In this document: in pieces, positions 8,846 through 13,004 of the stretch | Position numbering within the stretch: the stretch's first letter is position 1 | Layout of the letters: each line of letters opens with the position of its first letter | From: Planoprotostelium fungivorum | Lineage: Eukaryota; Evosea; Variosea; Cavosteliida; Cavosteliaceae | Assembly (NCBI GenBank): GCA_003024175.1 | Contig: MDYQ01000449.1 | Location: forward strand, 1-13,004 | DNA: 13,004 nucleotides | Direction of reading: 5' to 3' | The notes under the pieces: generated by a model | The model's database searches: none | Told to the model about the DNA's origin: nothing | The model's input: the letters and a program-made list of their open reading frames with translations, nothing else | Made by a program: the position numbers and the translations under genes

Positions 8846-8965
8846 TATATCATGTGCCATGTATTTCCTTAGAAACTGCTATAGAGTGTGCTTAGGATGC
8901 ATTAAAGGCCAGTTTCTAGCAAATCTATTGGTGCTCTAACTTTTCTTTATATGCTCTAATCACCA

Positions 8966-9316
8966 TCATCTGCTTTTCTGCTTTGTGATAAATGTGTCCT
9001 TTTGCTCTATTGTCTTGAACATCTCTTCTAGCTGAAGTTCTAAAGACATTGTCTTACTGGTACATTCTACTTGTACCCTTTTGACTTCTGCTGCATATTC
9101 CTTTTCCTTCTCTTCCAGCAATTCCTGTAGCCTCTCCTCATATCTTTTATTGTTCATTTTCATACATTGCTTTTTGTTGTTATATGTTGTTAGTTCTTTC
9201 TCAAACAGTCCTTTGAGATTCTCAGATTCCTCATTCAGATCACATTTCTTGCCTCTAATGCTTTGTGGGAGCTGAATGATTACATCATAGTATGCTGAGT
9301 TCCACCATTGTGTCAT
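8966..9316 (-). CDS. Unknown coiled-coil protein, copy 1 (116 residues)
   Basis: An intact ORF starting MTQWWNSAYYDVIIQLPQSI. A long charged helix follows (RYEERLQELLEEKEKEY, then AAEVKRVQ), with heptad-like spacing of Leu and Met and a final LELQLEEMFKTIEQKD stretch. No family recognised; no membrane segment or signal peptide seen. A second copy (9504-9805) lies in tandem. Of 18 base differences in the region coding LFE...CTS, only two change the protein (K/R and A/E), so the frame has been under selection as protein. This copy lacks 13 residues (VDCLKHRIQNTKI) present after QSI in copy 2. A TATA-like TTTATATAA at 9424-9432 (minus) lies about 108 bp upstream. It sits in AT-rich element DNA near Polinton-like fragments and may be cargo or a structural gene of that element. 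Confidence 0.65.
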   Translation of the reverse strand: MTQWWNSAYYDVIIQLPQSIRGKKCDLNEESENLKGLFEKELTTYNNKKQCMKMNNKRYEERLQELLEEKEKEYAAEVKRVQVECTSKTMSLELQLEEMFKTIEQKDTFITKQKSR

Positions 9317-9456
9317 AGTAAAATGTAGTAATTAGGTAATATTATAGTAAATATAGTAATTTTGCTGGGTAAATTAGAAGTAAACAAATAGTAAGAATAG
9401 TAAAATTTGGTAAGATGGTAATGTTATATAAAGTAGATTTATAGTAAACATAGTAA
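9316..9456 (-). promoter_or_regulatory. TAGTAA-rich upstream region of copy 1
   Basis: Eight TAGTAA motifs (TTACTA on the coding strand) start at 9316, 9326, 9345, 9354, 9389, 9398, 9442 and 9451; several are spaced 9-10 bp. A TATA-like element lies at 9424-9432. The same array precedes copy 2 (9805-9945) with one motif changed to TAATAA. Confidence 0.55.
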
Positions 9457-9469
9457 GTTTCTAGTGTTT

Positions 9470-9805
9470 TTAGTGCTTATCAAGAGCATAAAAAAGAAGA
9501 TTNTTACTGGTACATTCTACTTGTACTCTTTTGACTTCTGCTTCATACTCTTTCTCTTTCTCTTCTAGCAATTCTTGTAACCTTTCCTCATATCTCTTAT
9601 TATTCATCTTCATGCATTGTTTCTTGTTGTTGTATGTTGTTAGTTCTCTCTCAAACAGTCCTTTGAGATTCTCAGATTCCTCATTCAGATCACATTTCTT
9701 GCCTCTGATCTTTGTATTCTGTATCCTATGTTTTAAGCAGTCTACAATGCTTTGTGGGAGCTGAATGATTACATCATTGTATGCTGAGTTCCACCATTGT
9801 GTCAT
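9470..9805 (-). pseudogene. Unknown coiled-coil protein, copy 2, cut at the duplication junction
   Basis: Starts MTQWWNSAYNDVIIQLPQSI and includes 13 residues (VDCLKHRIQNTKI) absent from copy 1. The coiled-coil follows, up to CTS, where the unknown base N at 9503 falls. Past it the frame runs into copy 1's upstream DNA and stops after NLLFYALDKH. The last part of the protein, as kept in copy 1 (about 33 residues beginning KTMSLELQLEEM), is therefore missing. It is either a genuinely truncated duplicate or an assembly join. Confidence 0.6.
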
Positions 9806-9991
9806 AGTAAAATGTAATAATTAGGTAATATTATAGTAAATATAGTAATTTTGCTGGGTAAATTAAAAGTAAACAAATAGTAAGAATAGTAAAAATTGGT
9901 AAGATGGTAATGTTATATAAAGTAGATTTATAGTAAATATAGTAAGTTTCTAGTGTTTTTAGTGCTTATCAAGAGCATAAAAAAGAAGATT

Positions 9992-10232
9992 TACTTGTTT
10001 TCCTATGTTTTACCCAGAAATACTAAAATCTACTCATTTTCAACATCAACATCAACATCAGAGTTACTGTATTCTCAGCAGCTTGTAGAATCCTTCTTCT
10101 GATTCTATCTCTTGCATCTGGACCAGTTTCCTTCTTTACTAGCCTGCTTATGGTACTGAGACACTTGGTTTCAGCTGATATTTCATCAAGGTAATCCTTG
10201 AATTCACTAGGATATTCCTACATACATACTCT
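9992..10232 (-). pseudogene. In-frame continuation of the 10233 ORF beyond stops
   Basis: Downstream of the TAG at 10233-10235, and after a second TAG at 10218-10220, the same minus-strand frame stays open for about 64 codons to TAG at 10023-10025. It reads EYPSEFKDYLDEISAETKCL, then STISRLVKKETGPDARDRIR and ILQAAENT. The charged, helix-like composition matches the ORF upstream, so this may be the lost C-terminus of that protein. It ends in an imperfect repeat, CAACAT x3 (10040-10057 on plus), coding alternating Leu-Met. The remaining bases to 9992 show nothing clear. Confidence 0.4.
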
Positions 10233-10853
10233 CTAATACCTTTGGGCAGGTGCTGTATCTTCATTCCAGGATGGTCTCAGCACTGCTGCTCTGTTTGTGT
10301 GTCCTGCATTCAACTCTTTCTCATATGCTGAGTTTCTCAATCCACTATATGGTATAATCTTGTACTGCTCATATTTAGCATCAGGATCATCATACTGCTC
10401 AACACACTTTTGGTATACCTCAGGAGGTGTATGTTTTGCCACACCCCCTAAAAACTGCTTCTTAGGTTTACTCATCAACCAATTAACCTGTTTACTTTGT
10501 TGCTGTCTGGTTAGTTCATTGGCTTTTTCATTGGCTGCCAGATATTTATTGTATGCTTGTTGCATCATCCCATGATTCTGATCCAAAGTTGCTTGAAACT
10601 GCTCATTATCAGCTAACATCTTTTTAACGGCAGGGAGACTGACTTTTCCTGTCTGCTGTCTTACTTGCACATTGAGACTGCTAAAATTAGTGAAGCCAAT
10701 GAGCTCAATGATGTTATCTCTTGTTAAATAGTTGAGAAGCTTACTGACTGGTAACTCATCAAATGCTTTTGGTTCTGTTCTCTTGACTGGAAATGTCTTG
10801 ACAAGATCATAGTCCATTTTGTTGCAGTTTATGATATAATCTAAAACATACAT
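10233..10853 (-). CDS. Unknown protein of a Polinton-like region (206 residues)
   Basis: An ORF from ATG at 10851-10853 to TAG at 10233-10235; a second ATG (MDYDLVKTFP) lies 12 codons in and could be the true start. Segments: ELPVSKLLNYLTRDNIIELI, a Gln/Asn-rich helical middle (NHGMMQQAYNKYLAANEKAN), a basic patch (MSKPKKQFLGG), and a polar C-terminus with YEQYKIIPYSGLRNSAYEKE and VLRPSWNEDTAPAQRY. No recognised family, signal or membrane helix. The frame continues after two TAG codons, so the gene may be truncated. It is divergent from the ORF at 10918 with a 64-bp gap. Context suggests a gene of the same element as the nearby integrase; its function is unknown. Confidence 0.6.
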   Translation of the reverse strand: MYVLDYIINCNKMDYDLVKTFPVKRTEPKAFDELPVSKLLNYLTRDNIIELIGFTNFSSLNVQVRQQTGKVSLPAVKKMLADNEQFQATLDQNHGMMQQAYNKYLAANEKANELTRQQQSKQVNWLMSKPKKQFLGGVAKHTPPEVYQKCVEQYDDPDAKYEQYKIIPYSGLRNSAYEKELNAGHTNRAAVLRPSWNEDTAPAQRY

Positions 10854-10917
10854 TTAGGAAACAAAATAATTATTTAATTTCATTTTAGAAAATGAGATTC
10901 CTCTTATATAAGGTGAA
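10854..10917. promoter_or_regulatory. Divergent promoter-like gap between two unknown ORFs
   Basis: 64 bp, strongly AT-rich, with a perfect 10-bp palindrome CTTATATAAG at 10903-10912 just before the plus-strand ATG at 10918. A TATA core this close to an ATG implies a very short leader or none. For the minus gene I see only A/T tracts (AATAATTATTTAATTT). Confidence 0.5.
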
Positions 10918-11331
10918 ATGACTACAGTGAAGAATGTACCTGCCAAATTATACTATAAGCAAAAATATGATCAATACAAACAACTATTAGATACCAAGTT
11001 GAAGCAAGATGTTTCTCAAGGTTTATATAACAATGTGATTCATGATTATCATATAGGTTGTACAAGAGGAGAACTCTGCACTAAATACAATCCAAGCTAT
11101 TTAAAACTGAAAATTATTCTGAGAGATGAACATAGTCTCAAAATACCCTCAGCTGATGTTGCTGACATTAAGTTAAAGCTTCAAAACAAATTGACAACTA
11201 AAAAAGAAGTCACAGGTCTATATAAAATCAGCTACAGGACATTAAATCACCTACTCTCTGAACACCCTATTGCTTCTGGAGTTGCCAATGATAGTATTTC
11301 CTGTGATTCACCACTCCTGATGCTGCCTTAA
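10918..11331 (+). CDS. Unknown basic protein beside the integrase (137 residues)
   Basis: ATG at 10918, TAA at 11329-11331. It is Lys/Tyr-rich: KLYYKQKYDQYKQLLDTKLK, then a His/Cys stretch HDYHIGCTRGELCTKYNPSY, then KLKIILRDEH, KLKLQNKLTTKKEV and KISYRTLNHLLSEHP. The two Cys and nearby His could suggest a small metal-binding turn, but the pattern is not a known finger. It converges on the integrase remnant, whose frame overlaps the last 65 bp. No family recognised. Its AT-rich, Lys-rich coding resembles that of the other ORFs in this element and not the host genes to the left. Confidence 0.55.
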   Translation: MTTVKNVPAKLYYKQKYDQYKQLLDTKLKQDVSQGLYNNVIHDYHIGCTRGELCTKYNPSYLKLKIILRDEHSLKIPSADVADIKLKLQNKLTTKKEVTGLYKISYRTLNHLLSEHPIASGVANDSISCDSPLLMLP

Positions 11332-11951
11332 CCTGACAAAAGATAAACTTACCATCTATAATCTTTTTAGTGACTGTATACACTTCACTAGACCAATTTG
11401 GTACTGTTGATTTTGTTTTTGCTGAAAGTTTCCTCTGCTACTCTGGTGCAATAAATGGAGTGATATGTGCTTGTATTCTCACTTTGTCTCCTCTAGCATA
11501 ATGTAGAGTCTTAGGAATGATTGGGTTATTTTTGTCATTCAGATATTTGTAATAATTATGCAATTGAGGTATTAATAGCTTATGAAGTGATCTATTTGCA
11601 AAATGGACATTTGCTGGCCATTCCCTGATAGTATGATGATAATAATGGTTATAATGTAATAAGCTCTAAGGCATCAATATACCTCTGTGTTCTGTATACT
11701 GAAAGATACTGAGCTATTTTTTGTTTGATAGTCTTGTTAAAGCTTACTATAATACCTAAAGGAGTGTATGGAAATGATGTCAACTGGTGTATTCCATGAT
11801 CTGTACATACTTGTTTCACTTCTTTTGCAATAAACTCTTTTCCATTATCTGAAAGCAGAATCATTGGCTTATATGCCTTATTGTTTATTTTGATTCTAAA
11901 AATATGATCTAAAGCCCTGGCTATAGTCTGACATCGTTCAGCAGCTCCAAT
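11267..11951 (-). pseudogene. Polinton/Maverick-like rve integrase remnant
   Basis: The frame 11652-11951 holds AERCQTIARALDHIFRI and MILLSDNGKEFIAKEVKQVC, the second catalytic Asp with its DNGxEF motif. It then has HQLTSFPYTPLG followed by IIVSFNKTIKQKI. In retroviral-type integrases that last stretch reads G-I-V-E-x-F-N; here the Glu position is Val (codon GTA). After the stop at 11649-11651, another frame continues with LHYNHYYHHTIREWP, GDKVRIQAHI, an in-frame TAG, PNWSSEVYTVTKKI and RKYYHWQLQKQ, to TAG at 11267-11269. The C-terminal PNW-x-EV/I-x-x-V pattern and the final YxWxLQK are typical of Polinton/Maverick and related integrases. The N-terminus, with the zinc-binding part and first Asp, is absent: homology ends near 11950. 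Broken by a frameshift, a stop, a lost Glu and a 5' truncation, so inactive. Confidence 0.75.
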
Positions 11952-11952
11952 C

Positions 11953-12414
11953 TATCAACCAGGGGACAAAGTTCTTCTATCAACAAAGAATTTTGGCACC
12001 TCACATCCAAAGCCAAAATGGGCAGACAAATGGATTGGTCCTTATTGTATCCTAAAGGAAGCACACCCTGGATCATCCTCTTACGTATTGAGTTTACCCC
12101 CTTGTATCAAGATCTACCTGGTATTTTACACCTCACTTCTCACACCGTACGTGGAGAATACGTTGGTAGGTCAAAAGAGACCAGCTCCACCTCCTGTCAT
12201 AATTGACAGTGAACAAGAGTACAAGGTTGAGGCAATCTTGGATGTACAAAAACGCTATGGGAAGACCCAATATCTCGTAAGCTGGAGAGGTTATGGTCCA
12301 GAGGAGAACTTGTGGTTACCTGAGGACAACCTGTCTAATAGCCCAGACCTGGTGGCAGATTTCAGAGCAAAAGCCGCTCGCGTCACCACATCCAAGAGAA
12401 AGCGTAAGAACTGA
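11953..12414 (+). pseudogene. Ty3/gypsy chromovirus integrase C-terminus with chromodomain
   Basis: One open frame to TGA at 12412-12414, lacking the rest of Gag-Pol. It opens with YQPGDKVLLSTKNF, then WADKWIGPYCILKEA (GPY/F-like module) and SYVLSLPP, and TSLLTPYVEN corresponds to the HVSLLKPY region. The chromodomain follows: YKVEAILDVQKRYGKTQYLV, SWRGYGPEENLWLPEDNL, and a Lys/Arg-rich tail. In chromoviruses this chromodomain steers integration to histone-marked chromatin. Aromatic residues are present at the start (Y) and middle (W); the usual W-E-P is W-L-P. No stop or frameshift lies within the preserved part, so it decayed recently or was cut recently. It begins exactly where the opposite-strand integrase remnant ends. 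Confidence 0.88.
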
Positions 12415-12424
12415 TCTGCTGGAT

Positions 12425-12435
12425 CAAGGGGACAA
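12425..12435 (+). other. Polypurine tract of the chromovirus
   Basis: The purine-rich run CAAGGGGACAA ends directly at a TGTTATGACG that looks like an LTR start, 11 bp after the chromodomain stop. That is the expected place for plus-strand DNA priming. Confidence 0.6.
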
Positions 12436-12585
12436 TGTTATGACGCTACGTTGTGGAGAAGGAATATCAACGACAAAAGGAATTGATTTGACAGTCTACA
12501 ATTGTATTGTGTAATAAAAAGGGATTGTTCGAAGCCCCTCTGCAAGAAGAGAGGTCTCGTACATCACCATCAAGTCTAGCATCCA
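12436..12585 (+). repeat. 3' LTR (or part) of the chromovirus, right end uncertain
   Basis: Starts TGTTATGACGC, the TGTYATGA opening common in chromoviral LTRs. It contains AATAAAAAGG (12513-12522), which can act as a TATA-like or poly(A) signal. I cannot see the matching 5' LTR, so the right end is only bounded by the start of polymerase-like coding near 12596. A CA near 12586 could be the end. Confidence 0.5.
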
Positions 12586-12595
12586 CATCCATCCT

Positions 12596-12847
12596 TTACC
12601 AGCAGGTGATATAATGCCAGGCAAGATGAAGCTAGAATGTGAACTGAAAGAAGCTATCTTTGTGCCTAAAACATACAGTTATGTGAAGAAGGATGGCAAA
12701 GAGGATGTTAGAAATAAAGGAATGGTGTAAAGCCAGAACAAAGAGATATTGATATTTGACAGTTACAAGAGAGCAGTGTTCTCTGATGACCTGATCATGG
12801 CAAAGAACACTCTGATTAGAAAGACAATACATGATAGACTTCTATGA
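12596..12847 (+). pseudogene. Fragment of protein-primed family-B DNA polymerase (Polinton-type)
   Basis: A frame through ATG 12614 reads PGKMKLECELKEAIFVPKTY, SYVKKDGKEDVRNKGMV, then TAA (12728-12730), then in frame SQNKEILIFDSYKRAVFSDD and MAKNTLIRKTIHDRLL to TGA at 12845-12847. The pattern G-K-x-K-x-E...(A/I)-I-F-x-P-K-x-Y-x-Y...D-G...K-G-(M/V) is the post-motif-C thumb region of DNA_pol_B_2 polymerases, as in Polintons and linear plasmids. A shift at about 12832 would extend it (DFYEYNEKTKQL). The exonuclease, palm and YxDTDS motifs are absent: only the C-terminal end survives. Recognised by motif memory only, so moderate confidence. Confidence 0.55.
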
Positions 12848-13004
12848 ATACAATGAGAAGACAAAGCAGCTCTAGATGGATAGTATGATAAGAGAATAGT
12901 GATAGACAACATACACACTGTGCCTTTTGGTTTATACAGTTAAGGACCTGCAGAGACATAAAAATTTGTGTCTCTGTCTTGTCTTGCATTTTTCGGATCC
13001 GTCT
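12848..13004 (+). other. Gene-free tail with a stem-loop
   Basis: No supported gene. At 12951-12976 CAGAGACA and TGTCTCTG form an 8-bp stem around a 10-base A/T loop, followed by T-rich DNA (TTTTTC). It may be a 3' end structure of the polymerase fragment's element or a chance hairpin. Confidence 0.4.

Larger units (their letters stand above)
8013..8900 (+). repeat. Block of four diverged repeat units with hairpins
   Basis: Unit starts (the TAAGCTT or CAAGCTTTT motif) lie near 8019, 8227, 8549 and 8751. Each unit runs through a CAGAGCATGCTTTATGCAGA-like segment and an AATTGCTGCACAC-like segment. Units 2 to 4 then have an imperfect hairpin based on GCTTGC...GCAAGC, followed in units 2 and 3 by GTGTGCTTTATGTTTCTC. 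A 20-bp element, GCATGTGGGTGGGCCTTGTG, is identical at 8122-8141 and 8500-8519. Spacing is irregular (about 200 to 325 bp). The short ORFs across this block are in unconserved frames, so I read it as non-coding: a satellite-like array or the terminal region of an element. Confidence 0.75.
9054..9991 (-). repeat. Tandem duplication of coiled-coil gene plus upstream region
   Basis: Unit 1 is 9054-9502 and unit 2 is 9504-9991, meeting at a single N (9503). The upstream, non-coding halves (9317-9502 and 9806-9991) differ at only 4 positions in about 186. The halves coding the protein C-terminus differ at about 18 in 145. A 39-nt segment is present only in unit 2. Confidence 0.9.

Noticed and set aside
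8013-8900. CRISPR-like array
   Set aside because: Units are 200-325 bp, diverged, without regular short spacers, in a eukaryotic context.
9081-9275. Plus-strand Ser/Phe-rich ORF and its counterpart at 9531-9764
   Set aside because: Antisense shadow of the coiled-coil gene. The silent differences between copies fit the minus-strand frame, not this one.
1-13004. tRNA or rRNA genes
   Set aside because: I looked for T-loop GTTCRANNC with a matching acceptor stem and for rRNA-like blocks; the GTTCGAAGCC at about 12525 has no cloverleaf around it.

Overview
This is nuclear DNA from a eukaryote, most likely a unicellular one with a compact, intron-rich genome. The left 6 kb holds three to four closely packed minus-strand genes cut by very short GT-AG introns (about 31-82 nt, mostly with GTGAG-type donors). 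A talin/vinculin-like helical-bundle protein, a LIN1/CD2BP2-type GYF splicing factor and a PPR protein together would fit an amoebozoan or a similar protist. That placement is an inference; no species can be named from the sequence alone.

Layout. 1-438 (-): N-terminal PH-domain gene or 3' exons, running off the window. 671-3722 (-): about 17 exons coding for a roughly 765-residue alpha-helical protein resembling talin/vinculin rods. 3837-4938 (-): 4-exon LIN1/CD2BP2 homologue with a C-terminal GYF domain. 5042-5850 (-): 3-exon PPR-like, probably mitochondrial protein. 6063-6168 (+): an orphan first-exon-like ORF. 6277-7829 (+): a piggyBac-like DDE transposase broken by two frame changes and one stop. 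A 32-bp direct repeat lies on each side of the block holding these last two.

From about 7840 onward the DNA becomes visibly AT-rich and turns into mobile-element territory. 8013-8900 is a block of four diverged repeat units with imperfect hairpins, one of which is exactly inverted relative to its neighbour. 9054-9991 is a tandem duplication of a small coiled-coil gene plus its upstream region; the upstream region is dense in TAGTAA motifs, and a single N sits on the duplication junction. 10023-11331 holds two divergent unknown ORFs around a 64-bp promoter-like gap. 11267-11951 (-) is a decayed rve-type integrase whose C-terminus resembles Polinton/Maverick integrases. It stops abruptly against 11953-12414 (+), the integrase tail (GPY/F-like motif plus chromodomain) of a Ty3/gypsy chromovirus, followed by its polypurine tract and the start of its 3' LTR. 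Directly after the LTR-like stretch, 12596-12847 (+) looks like a broken fragment of a protein-primed family-B DNA polymerase, again a Polinton/Maverick hallmark.

Reading of the whole: ordinary housekeeping and cytoskeletal genes on the left border a nest of dead or dying elements on the right. The most interesting part is 8.96-12.85 kb. There, fragments of two Polinton/Maverick hallmark genes flank a chromovirus tail, and at least three unrecognised ORFs of the same AT-rich character lie beside them. One of those ORFs, the duplicated coiled-coil gene, shows mostly silent divergence between its copies and so has been under selection as a protein.
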